Source: DATJSN01 sp035504095
GTDB lineage: Bacteria > Planctomycetota > Phycisphaerae > WQYP01
Assembly: GCA_035504095.1 (NCBI GenBank)
Contig: DATJSN010000001.1
Coordinates: forward strand, 1 to 64,000
Direction: 5' to 3'
DNA: 64,000 nt
Positions 27,401 to 34,344 of this stretch are shown here, piece by piece. The notes beneath the pieces are model-generated. The model did no database searches and had not been told where the DNA came from. It worked only from the letters and a program-made list of their open reading frames with translations. The position numbers were made by a program, and so were the translations under genes. Within the stretch, counting starts at the first letter, position 1. Every line of letters starts with the position of its first letter.

Positions 27401-27996
27401 TGCAGACGCTGAATCTCGATGGCCTCCACATGACCGATGTGGGCCTGAAGGAATTGGCGAATATGAAGCAGTTGCAGTTGCTAAGTTTCTTTGCCACCCC
27501 CGTGACCGATGCGAATCTGAAGGAATTGGCGGGTCTTAAGCAGTTGCAGACACTGGACCTCGGTAAAACGCAGGTTACGGATGTCGGACTGCAACAATTG
27601 GCGGGGTTCACAAAGTTGCAGATGCTGGTTCTCGGCGGCACTCAGATAACAGACTCCGGACTAAAGGAATTGGCGGGCCTTACACAGTTACAAATGTTGT
27701 TTCTTGACAATACCCATGTGACGGACTCTGGGCTAAGGGAATTGGCAGGACTCACACAGCTAATTGAGTTAAGCCTCCAGCGCACCCAGGTGACGGACGC
27801 GGGTCTGAAGGAATTGGCAGGCCTTAGTAAGTTACAGGTGCTGGATCTCGACATGACTTCCGTGACGGACTCAGGGTTAAAGGAATTAACTGGTCTTACG
27901 CAATTGCAGGAGCTTTCCCTCACCGACACCAAAGTAACGAATACCGGTGTGGCGGAATTGCAAAAGGCGCTGCCGAATTTGCAGATTATCCGCTGA
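24436..27996 (+). CDS. ECF sigma factor fused to TM helix, HAF repeats, SLBB-like domain and LRRs
   Basis: 1186 residues after an ideal AGGAGG. Sigma region 2 is at about 8-90 (DRHLKLVYGAALRQ, DIAQAVFF) and region 4 at about 115-172 (MNRLSGSDRTAI, AVSEDAAQKRVSRAL). A linker leads to one membrane helix at about 236-258 (VVLSAAVAGVAAAP). Outside the membrane follow six or seven HAF repeats (about 280-658), an SLBB-like domain (about 675-755, VYIMGLVERPGVWPIG) and a cap plus 14 leucine-rich repeats of 24 residues (about 764-1186, consensus LTQLQTLDLxxTxVTDAGLKELAG). No anti-sigma gene is adjacent. The chain looks like a one-piece transmembrane sensor and transcription factor. Sigma call is strong; the signalling role is inferred. 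Confidence 0.85.
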   Translation: MGTDFELLDAFVRNRSEDAFKTLLDRHLKLVYGAALRQVNNPDMAQDIAQAVFFILARKALSVNKKRIPLIAWLLTVTRYAVINELNRQRAQARHEREAAAMKTQSASAVDSEALSSIIDEAMNRLSGSDRTAIAAYYLENRNLREVGDVLAVSEDAAQKRVSRALDRLKVILARRGIVCTADALEASLHQYGAVAVPPMLLAAVLSGALGHSAVSGAGSLIARQVLKKMLLAKVKIVVLSAAVAGVAAAPTVPLVYHALSGHSATITTPLPSPAPIPTAYTVIDLTPAGLSQASAMGIWGNQQVGIAYNDASTQHAMLWLGTAASVVDLNPNGFLISAAYATNGRQQVGYGRDQAGQFHALQWNGSAAKYADLNPDGFAASQIYDISGGQEVGDGVIPDGSGGVSTHAMLWIDKTNQDFQAMMKADGAVEELEINVHGLHVDKYIIDLNPKGFSESEAQATDGFQQVGYGTPVGSTPIGIGLTSLPQQAGNVRMGQIKVNGGTVMAKLTLYAEHALLWSGSAVSVVDLNPKGFISSEARGISGLQQVGYGTNRTGPEMEHALLWTHGSAASVVDLNPNGFISSQACATNGRQQVGFGNTTSNNSQHALLWNSSANNFVDLNQFLPAGFIQAMAISINAQGEIVGEAVDGSGNWHAIEWVPASEAARVSIQPDDSDVYIMGLVERPGVWPIGRKTNIFTLSQALTNAGIKKTSNNLIVTLIHRPDNVPESQEIFTLQDLAKDDDILLQNNDIVNVSNAAPNALPADIVAAWEKAGAQSGWMDSQGNWYLSTDGQPGEVPAFRFKQWTPWILFQLPEPNQNFGLDLESTNITNSGLKELAGFTQLLALNLGYDQVTDAGLKELDSLTQLQVLVLGGNQVTGAGMKELAGLAQLNYLDLSFTHATDSGLNGLADLTQLQTLDLNNTYVTDTGLKELSGLTQLQTLDLDYDANVTDAGLNELASLTQLQTLSLRNTSVTDAGLIALTGLTQLQTLNLDGLHMTDVGLKELANMKQLQLLSFFATPVTDANLKELAGLKQLQTLDLGKTQVTDVGLQQLAGFTKLQMLVLGGTQITDSGLKELAGLTQLQMLFLDNTHVTDSGLRELAGLTQLIELSLQRTQVTDAGLKELAGLSKLQVLDLDMTSVTDSGLKELTGLTQLQELSLTDTKVTNTGVAELQKALPNLQIIR

Positions 27997-28106
27997 AAAA
28001 ACATTAAAAACCATCCGCGCCATCGTTCTTAAGCTGCTTATCTCTTATAATCTCAAAAAACCATGTCCAATTTCAGCTTGAGACGTTGCTTATATATAGG
28101 AAATAT

Positions 28107-30041
28107 ATGTTGACCGATTCAGAATTGCTGGCTCAATTCGCTCGTGACCGCTCAGAAGAGGCGCTGAGGACCTTGTTCGATCGCCATTTGAAACTGGTCT
28201 ATGCGGCTGCATTGCGGCAGGTACATGATCCCGGAATGGCCGAAGACATTGTGCAAGGCGTGTTTCTGGCCTTGGCGGATAAAGCTCCAGTGCTTGCTAA
28301 CAGAGCCATGGTGCTGCCGGCGTGGCTTCTTACCGCTACGCGTTTTGCGGCACTTAGTGCGCTCAGGCGTCGTGCGGCGCAAATACGCTTTGAAAAAAAG
28401 GGTGCGGTTATGGAACATCAACCTCCGCCAACCGTTGATTCTGAGAAACTCAGCTCCATAATCGATGCAGCCATGAACCGACTTTCTGGGCCCGATCGTA
28501 CAGCCATCGCGGTTTATTATCTTGAAAATCAGAGCCTACGTGATCTGGGTGCAGTGTTGGCTATTTCCGAAGCCGCGGCTCACAAGCGTATCAGCCGGGC
28601 GTTGCTGCGCCTGCGGAACATCCTCATACGTCAGGGGGTAACCTGTCCATCTGATGCACTTGAAGCGAGTTTGCATGATTTAAATTCCGTTGTCGTATCG
28701 CCCGCGTTGTTAGCCACGGCAGTCAACGCCGTTTTGCATCCATCGCCGTCGTCGTCAAACGGTTTAGCCGTTGCTCATGATATTTTCAGGAGTCTATTGA
28801 TGAAAAAGGTCAAAGCTTTTGCGTTAAGTACTTTAGTCACCGCAATCGTTGCCGTACCCACAGTTGCGCTGGTTTACCATGCTTTTTCCAGCCGTCCGTC
28901 GCCGGCAGCACCTGTTCTCGTCACCACGCCGGTTAATCAGGCATCCACTATGGCGCCGGCAAATATTCCCAAGGCATGGGGGTCGGACATCTTCCAGCGG
29001 ATTCTTTCCCTCAACTCATTAGATCTCAAGGGTGTGATATATGCCCCCGATGGTGTTCATCCGATCGAATTGTACGCTCAACAGCCCGATCTCTGCCGTA
29101 TCAAAGGCTTCAATGGCTCCCAAAGTACCGACGTGATCATCACCGCCGAACATGTTCTCACCATCGATCCGGTGAGTAAGACGGCGACCATCGAGCCTGA
29201 AAATCGCTCGGACGCGGAATACCAAGTCGCCGATATTCTTCAGAACGGGGTGCAGATGTTGTTTGGCGGCGCCCAAAACTTTAAGCAGTTGCGAAGCGAA
29301 ACACTCTCAGGCATTCAAACCGATGTCTACCAGGGCCAGATCCCTGAGCAGGGAGAAATCGATGTTTGGGTTAATCCGGTCACGGGTTTGCCAGTCAAGA
29401 CGGCCTTTTACCAACCTGATTCCAAACAACCCGACCAGCCTATCGGTGAGTTCGACACCATCGAATTCAATCCCTCCATCCCCGCCGCCGTTTTTGCCCC
29501 GAAAATTCCGCCGGACTATACGATCATCCAATCGAAACCGATTGATGCGGTCAGCGGCGGTGGCCTCAATGGCAGCTCGGCGTTCACTTACGGCAATATG
29601 CATGCGTGTATTCGATACAGCATCGCCTTGGGTAATGGCGATGTGTTAATGTGCTGGTATCTTTATGATGATCGGAATCCCGCCGATGATCTAAAGCTCC
29701 CTGACGCCAAAAACACTTTGACGATCACTTCAATGACCGGCGTAGTTTACAGCGAGCATTTGCTGCACGCCGACGTCACGCCGCAAGGCTACCACTGGCG
29801 CTGGTCGTTGCTGCGCCCGGCCAAATCAATGGAAAACTCGGCGACTATGATCTCCGTTATGGGAAAAGACGCGTCTGGCAGTGAGGGCGATGATGTGATC
29901 TCGCCAGTCATTTTTCTGCCTAAAGATCTACCCGAACGCGTTAAAAGTCTGCAATTGCTAACGCTGCCCGCCGGTTATGCTCCCATGACTTTGTCGCAGA
30001 TTGAGGCCTTATCGGAGATTGAGCCGGCACCGGCTCCATAA
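28107..30041 (+). CDS. ECF sigma factor with TM linker and lipoprotein-sorting-like outer domain
   Basis: 644 residues from the ATG at 28107, chosen for AGG six bases upstream; the frame opens 7 codons earlier. Sigma regions 2 and 4 closely parallel the gene at 24436 (FDRHLKLVYAAALRQV, MNRLSGPDRTAIAVYYLEN, AHKRISRALLRL). The linker DALEASLH and the membrane helix ending PTVALVYHAF are also shared. The outer part differs: about 300-460 resembles LolA/outer-membrane lipoprotein-sorting domains (a beta-rich cradle with GEIDVWVNPVTGLPVK), followed by a further beta-rich domain. It is a paralogue with a swapped sensor. An LRR remnant follows its stop codon. Confidence 0.82.
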   Translation: MLTDSELLAQFARDRSEEALRTLFDRHLKLVYAAALRQVHDPGMAEDIVQGVFLALADKAPVLANRAMVLPAWLLTATRFAALSALRRRAAQIRFEKKGAVMEHQPPPTVDSEKLSSIIDAAMNRLSGPDRTAIAVYYLENQSLRDLGAVLAISEAAAHKRISRALLRLRNILIRQGVTCPSDALEASLHDLNSVVVSPALLATAVNAVLHPSPSSSNGLAVAHDIFRSLLMKKVKAFALSTLVTAIVAVPTVALVYHAFSSRPSPAAPVLVTTPVNQASTMAPANIPKAWGSDIFQRILSLNSLDLKGVIYAPDGVHPIELYAQQPDLCRIKGFNGSQSTDVIITAEHVLTIDPVSKTATIEPENRSDAEYQVADILQNGVQMLFGGAQNFKQLRSETLSGIQTDVYQGQIPEQGEIDVWVNPVTGLPVKTAFYQPDSKQPDQPIGEFDTIEFNPSIPAAVFAPKIPPDYTIIQSKPIDAVSGGGLNGSSAFTYGNMHACIRYSIALGNGDVLMCWYLYDDRNPADDLKLPDAKNTLTITSMTGVVYSEHLLHADVTPQGYHWRWSLLRPAKSMENSATMISVMGKDASGSEGDDVISPVIFLPKDLPERVKSLQLLTLPAGYAPMTLSQIEALSEIEPAPAP

Positions 30042-30045
30042 TTCC

Positions 30046-30111
30046 ATAACGGACGCCGGCGTGGCGGAATTGCAAAAGGCAATCCAGAATTTGTCTATTA
30101 CTTATTATTAA
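30046..30111 (+). pseudogene. Remnant of an LRR C-terminus
   Basis: Immediately after the sigma factor stop, one frame reads ITDAGVAELQKAIQNLSI and then a stop. This matches the ends of the LRR proteins at 24436 (VTNTGVAELQKALPNLQI) and 33195 (VTDAGVAQLKQALPNLQV). It has no start of its own. I infer that the ancestor of the 28107 gene, or a deleted neighbour, ended in LRRs that were replaced or lost. Confidence 0.7.
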
Positions 30112-30216
30112 TTTCGCACAAATTGATATATCCTTGATGTTCGCCTGACTGGTTCCAGTTTTGGGGCTATTATACTATTTCATCAGCTTCGTTTTTTCCG
30201 GCGAGGAAACAAGACC

Positions 30217-31272
30217 ATGCGAAAAATTTTGAGTTCGTTGGCGTGCATCGTGGCGGCGCTGAGCCTATGGCCATCGCCAGCGAATGCGGCTACCACAACC
30301 GCACCTACGGCGACTACAAAAGCACCAGATTATATAGCACTGACACAGGCAGCACTTAAAGGCGACGATCAAGCACTGACCCAGCTTCAAAGCGCCGCCA
30401 ATTCCGGCGATGCTAATGCCCAGTTCTATCTCGGTAAGTATTATCAATCGAGCAAACAATACGCCACGGCCTTTAATTGGTTACAGAAGTCTGCTGAGCA
30501 GGGTAATGCAGGTGGAGAAGATAGCCTTGGCGATCTCTATGCACTGGGTCTGGGAACACAACAGGATTATACCCAGGCATTCAATTGGGTCCAAAAAGCG
30601 GCGGAACACGGCATTGCAGATGCGGAAAACTTCGTGGGCATACTTTATGCGAATGGTTTAGGAACAAAACGGGATTATTCACTGGCCTTTAATTGGCTTC
30701 AAAAAGCTGCGGAGCAAGGAAATGCAGATGGGGAATACAATTTTGGCATTGCGTATGTGAAAGGCCAAGGGACACCACAGAATTACTCACAGGCATTCAA
30801 ATGGTTTCAAAAAGCCGCAGAGCAGGGTTATCTAAGTGCGGAATACATTCTGGCAGTTTTCTATGCACAAGGCCAGGGAACGCAACAAGATTTCACCCAG
30901 GCCTTTAATTGGTTTCAGAAGGCTGCAGACCAAGGTGATGTAGTTGCGGAATTCGATTTGGGTCGTCTCTATGCGAATGGCCGTGGAACGAAGCAAGATT
31001 TCACTCAAGCATTCTATTGGTTTCAAAAGGCCGCATATCAGGGAGATGCAGATGCGGAAAACTTTCTGGGCACACTCTTTGCACAAGGTCAAGGAACACA
31101 GCAGGATTACACCCAGGCATTTAACTGGTTTCAGTTGGCTGCGGAACAGGGAAATGCAAATGCCTGCCAGAATCTTTCATATATGTATAGTCATGGGCAG
31201 GGCGTGACAGCAGATCAACAAACAGCACAATATTGGGCTGATGAAGCCAAGAAATTCGGCAGTGGGAATTGA
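30217..31272 (+). CDS. Secreted Sel1-repeat (SLR) protein
   Basis: 351 residues with a signal peptide (MRKILSSLACIVAALSLWPSPANA). The rest is about eight Sel1-like repeats of 36 residues (consensus AFNWFQKAAEQGNADAExxLGxLYAxGQGTxQDYTQ), forming an alpha-solenoid that usually mediates protein contacts. The ribosome site and first 8 codons (AGGAAACAA, then ATGCGAAAAATTTTGAGTTC) are nearly identical to those of the LRR gene at 33195, though the mature parts are unrelated. Confidence 0.88.
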   Translation: MRKILSSLACIVAALSLWPSPANAATTTAPTATTKAPDYIALTQAALKGDDQALTQLQSAANSGDANAQFYLGKYYQSSKQYATAFNWLQKSAEQGNAGGEDSLGDLYALGLGTQQDYTQAFNWVQKAAEHGIADAENFVGILYANGLGTKRDYSLAFNWLQKAAEQGNADGEYNFGIAYVKGQGTPQNYSQAFKWFQKAAEQGYLSAEYILAVFYAQGQGTQQDFTQAFNWFQKAADQGDVVAEFDLGRLYANGRGTKQDFTQAFYWFQKAAYQGDADAENFLGTLFAQGQGTQQDYTQAFNWFQLAAEQGNANACQNLSYMYSHGQGVTADQQTAQYWADEAKKFGSGN

Positions 31273-31315
31273 CGGGTTGATGCGGTTCATCTGAAAACTA
31301 AAATGCTGCTTTAGT

Positions 31316-31585
31316 ATGAAATCTAATTTTTGGAGCCAATATCACCACCTCATTAAGTTGGGATGCATGTTCATGGCCATCGGTCTAATTGTATGGTTAA
31401 TCAGTCCTTGGCTTCCTCCTACAGAAAAACATGTATCATCTCACCAATACCAATATTGGGGAATGCAAGTCGATGTCACCACCGTTACCGTTAATGATTG
31501 GAAATTCGGCATTTTCTTGGCGGCATGTATCATCTGTGTGGTCGTATACTTGCTGCTTAATGCTAAATCCCGCTCAAAGCGATAG
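31316..31585 (+). CDS. Small membrane protein, hypothetical
   Basis: 89 residues with two hydrophobic segments (about 13-30 and 65-82) and a polar loop between them containing SSHQYQYWGMQVDV. A basic tail KSRSKR follows the second helix. It begins 43 bp after the Sel1 gene and may be co-transcribed. No family recognised. Confidence 0.55.
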   Translation: MKSNFWSQYHHLIKLGCMFMAIGLIVWLISPWLPPTEKHVSSHQYQYWGMQVDVTTVTVNDWKFGIFLAACIICVVVYLLLNAKSRSKR

Positions 31586-31869
31586 CTGAAAATTCATAAA
31601 CCACATGAAAACTGACCGCATGAGATGCTCCAGGATCGCGCGGCAGCATGAGGTTTGAATTGTGATATGGCCCAATTTGAAACCGGATTTGTTGTAATCA
31701 AAGAGAGCTAAACGGGTCCGCATTTAGAATTTTCCCTGACGCTCACCAAAACTTTCCGAATATATAAAAACGCCTATTTTGCATTGGTTCTCTATAAACA
31801 GTTAACATAGTGGGGTTGAACAACAACACCAAAAATTAACAAAATTTTAATTGTTTTTTAAATAAATCC

Positions 31870-31884
31870 TGATTATCATTCTCA
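31870..31884. promoter_or_regulatory. Fur-box-like 7-1-7 palindrome
   Basis: TGATTATCATTCTCA matches the Fur consensus TGATAAT-N-ATTATCA at 12 of 14 scored positions and lies about 150 bp before the LEPR-XLL gene. Iron control of that gene would be unexpected and is only suggested by this match. Confidence 0.3.
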
Positions 31885-31983
31885 CTCGCCAGGCTTTTTA
31901 CGTTGTGGATTGTTGCTGTCCACATTCTTTGAGCCGATCTGAAAAAGCCGCATCTTTAGGGAATTTACTGATGTTTGTCAGCA

Positions 31984-32002
31984 GTTAGAAACAGGTTCTA
32001 AC
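31984..32002. promoter_or_regulatory. Perfect inverted repeat GTTAGAA-N5-TTCTAAC
   Basis: Two perfect 7-bp arms around ACAGG lie 28 bp before the ATG at 32030. The position suits an operator or leader structure. Confidence 0.35.
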
Positions 32003-32029
32003 CGCAAACGGGTATACAAGGATAGTTGT

Positions 32030-33049
32030 ATGCACACCGCACCGCCTGGTTCTTTTCGCTCTTACCTCCATTGGCTTGGTAGTTTTATATTTCATCACTT
32101 GCCGTCTCAATCACGCCAAACTATTTGTCCGGCGGCGGTTCGTGCGGTGCTCGAACCACTGGAGCCTCGGCTGTTGTTGAGCGCTCTACCGACCGGATTT
32201 TTGGATCTTAATATTGGCAGTCCATCACTTTCCGGTTTGGAAAGTTATACCAAGTCAAATAATGAATGGCCGGTAACTGGTATGGCAAGTTATACCAATA
32301 ATAAATGGTCAGTAACCGGTGTGGGTACAGGGATCGCCGGGACATCTGATCAATTTAACTATGCCTGCGAAAACTGGGCGGGCGGCGGGACACTGACGGC
32401 TAAAGTCGGTGAGGTGGGTAAGACAAGTTCCGGAGCCCAGGCCGGGCTGATGATCCGCGATTCTAACGCCGCAGGAGCGGAATTCGCCGCGGTACTGGTT
32501 AATTCAAAAAACCAAGTGAGTTTTGAATATCGCAGCAGTACGGGCGGAACGGTCACTACTGTCACCATGGGTAAGTCAAAAGGTTCCCCCTGGATACAGC
32601 TCGTAGAAACCCAGAACCAGGGCAGCGAACAGTTTACCGCATATTACAGCACAGACGACAAAGATTGGACGGCAATTAACACTACTCCGGTTACCATCAA
32701 CTTTCAAAATTCCACGAACTTAGCAGGACTTGCCGTTACCTCCGGTACCGCAAAGAAGACTGATACCGTTAACTTTAGCGATTTTTCAGCTTTACCAGTC
32801 GGCGCCGGCAATACCACTTCGGTAGTCACCAACAACAATACCTATTCAGGAACAACCATCGTAGGCGGCGGCGGTACCATCGTAGGCGGCGGCGCCATCG
32901 TGACAGGCACAATCTCAGGTACTGGCAGCCTCACAATCTTAGGCAGCGCCCCACTGACGCTCACCGGCAGCAGTACCTATTCGGGAACTACCACCATCAG
33001 CGGCACGCTGACGCTCTCGGGCACAATCTCAGGCGACGGCTCATACTGA
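32030..33049 (+). CDS. LEPR-XLL surface protein with ConA-like domain, probably truncated
   Basis: 339 residues. The N-terminus has the planctomycete LEPR-XLL motif, LEPLEPRLLLSA, at about 41-52, which marks secreted surface proteins. Residues about 95-255 resemble a concanavalin-like domain (GTLTAKVGEV...AGLMIRDSN...VNFSDF). The end begins autotransporter-type beta-strand repeats (LTGSSTYSGTTTISGTLTLSGT). The frame stops at 33049, but shifting after 33043 restores LTGNGTLTDTGTTTISG. That second frame then runs into a dispersed repeat at 33099 and ends inside the next gene. LEPR-XLL proteins are usually much longer, so this is likely a frameshifted, 3'-truncated gene. Confidence 0.72.
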   Translation: MHTAPPGSFRSYLHWLGSFIFHHLPSQSRQTICPAAVRAVLEPLEPRLLLSALPTGFLDLNIGSPSLSGLESYTKSNNEWPVTGMASYTNNKWSVTGVGTGIAGTSDQFNYACENWAGGGTLTAKVGEVGKTSSGAQAGLMIRDSNAAGAEFAAVLVNSKNQVSFEYRSSTGGTVTTVTMGKSKGSPWIQLVETQNQGSEQFTAYYSTDDKDWTAINTTPVTINFQNSTNLAGLAVTSGTAKKTDTVNFSDFSALPVGAGNTTSVVTNNNTYSGTTIVGGGGTIVGGGAIVTGTISGTGSLTILGSAPLTLTGSSTYSGTTTISGTLTLSGTISGDGSY

Positions 33050-33098
33050 CCGGCAATGGCACGCTAACCGATACTGGAACTACCACCATCAGCGGCGT

Positions 33099-33122
33099 CG
33101 CCGCGCAGCGAAATCCTGTCGC
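33099..33122 (-). repeat. Dispersed copy of the tRNA-Pro-tail repeat core
   Basis: On the minus strand this reads GCGACAGGATTTCGCTGCGC followed by GGCG, identical to the junction in both 143-bp units at 21983 and 22126. It cuts the beta-strand repeat gene shortly before the start of the LRR gene. Confidence 0.7.
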
Positions 33123-33194
33123 TGCGATTCGCCAATTTTCCACCTCGATTATAATATTTCTTCACCTTCAGTTTTCTGGCAAGGAAACAAAGCC

Positions 33195-34289
33195 ATGCGA
33201 AAAATTTTGAGTTCGTTGACGTGTATAGCCGCTTTAATACTCTACTCTCCACTTTCAACGCACCACTCTCTCGGCGCAGCCGCCGCGGATTCTAATCCCC
33301 AACCGCTCCCGCCCATCATTCGCGAGATATGGGAAAACGCCGGCGCCGAATCCGGCTGGATAGGCCTACAAGGAGTTTGGGATAGTTTTTCAAGATACCA
33401 TCCGGAAGAGATTCCGGCGTTTCGCTTTACGCAATGGACACCTGGTGTAATCTCCCAACTCTCACCACCAGATCAGAATTTCGGCTTGGACTTAGGGTAT
33501 ACAGCCATACCTGATCTCGGTCTAAAGGAATTAGCTGGTCTTACACACTTACTGGTATTGAATCTCAACAATACCCACATTACGAATGCGGGCCTTAATC
33601 AATTGGCCAAACTTAAGCAGTTGCAGGGTTTGGATCTCGAGTATACCAGGGTGACAGACGCGGGCCTTCAGGAGTTAGATAGTTTAAAACAATTGCGGTG
33701 TTTGGATTTCGCTGATACCCAAGTAACGGACGCAGGAATGAAGCAATTGGCGGGATTTACACAGTTGCAATATCTGGACCTTGATTTGACCCATGTTACG
33801 AATGTTGGGCTAAGGCAATTGGCTGGTCTCAAACATTTGCAGTCGTTAGGCCTCGGCGGTACCCAAGTAACGGACGCAGGCTTCACGATATTATCTGGCT
33901 TCACGGATTTGCAGTCGTTGAACCTCATGTTTACGTCAATCACGGGTGTGGGGCTGAAGGAATTGGCTGGTCTCAGACACTTGCGTATTCTTACTCTCAA
34001 CAGAACCCAAGTGACGGATGCTAGTCTGAAGGGATTGGATGATCTCACTCAGTTACAATGTCTGGATCTCGGTTTTACTCCCGTGACAGATGCGGGAATT
34101 CAGGAATTAGCGGGGCTAAAGCAGCTTCAGATTCTGGAACTCGGTCATACCCAAGTGACGGACGCCGGCCTGAAAGGACTAGTGGGTCTTAAGCAGTTAC
34201 AGGATTTAGACCTCACCGACACCGGGGTAACGGATGCGGGCGTGGCGCAACTAAAACAAGCGTTACCAAATCTGCAGGTTCTCAATTAA
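33195..34289 (+). CDS. Secreted leucine-rich repeat protein
   Basis: 364 residues with signal peptide MRKILSSLTCIAALILYSPL. A cap module at about 35-95 (WENAGAESGWIGLQG, IPAFRFTQWTPGVISQL) is followed by 10 leucine-rich repeats of 24 residues and the closing ALPNLQVLN. Cap and repeats are clear paralogues of the C-terminal part of the sigma fusion at 24436. The ribosome site and first codons match the Sel1 gene at 30217. Part of the signal-peptide region (33236-33255) is the reverse complement of the AGTAGAGAGTAGA-type repeat seen at 22802 and 23374. Confidence 0.87.
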   Translation: MRKILSSLTCIAALILYSPLSTHHSLGAAAADSNPQPLPPIIREIWENAGAESGWIGLQGVWDSFSRYHPEEIPAFRFTQWTPGVISQLSPPDQNFGLDLGYTAIPDLGLKELAGLTHLLVLNLNNTHITNAGLNQLAKLKQLQGLDLEYTRVTDAGLQELDSLKQLRCLDFADTQVTDAGMKQLAGFTQLQYLDLDLTHVTNVGLRQLAGLKHLQSLGLGGTQVTDAGFTILSGFTDLQSLNLMFTSITGVGLKELAGLRHLRILTLNRTQVTDASLKGLDDLTQLQCLDLGFTPVTDAGIQELAGLKQLQILELGHTQVTDAGLKGLVGLKQLQDLDLTDTGVTDAGVAQLKQALPNLQVLN

Positions 34290-34344
34290 ATTATTACGAA
34301 GGTTGTTAGGTTCTGGCGCTGCTGAATGAGCGGATTAAGTGAAG

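Larger units (their letters stand above)
31586..32029. other. AT-rich intergenic region (444 bp) before the LEPR-XLL gene
   Basis: No coding frame found. It contains a Fur-box-like palindrome at 31870 and a perfect 7-bp inverted repeat at 31984-32002, both listed, and is probably the promoter region of the 32030 gene. Confidence 0.5.

Noticed and set aside
26935..27990. 72-bp periodicity suggesting a CRISPR or satellite array
   Set aside because: The period equals 24 codons and translates as leucine-rich repeats in an open frame. Units are diverged and have no spacers.
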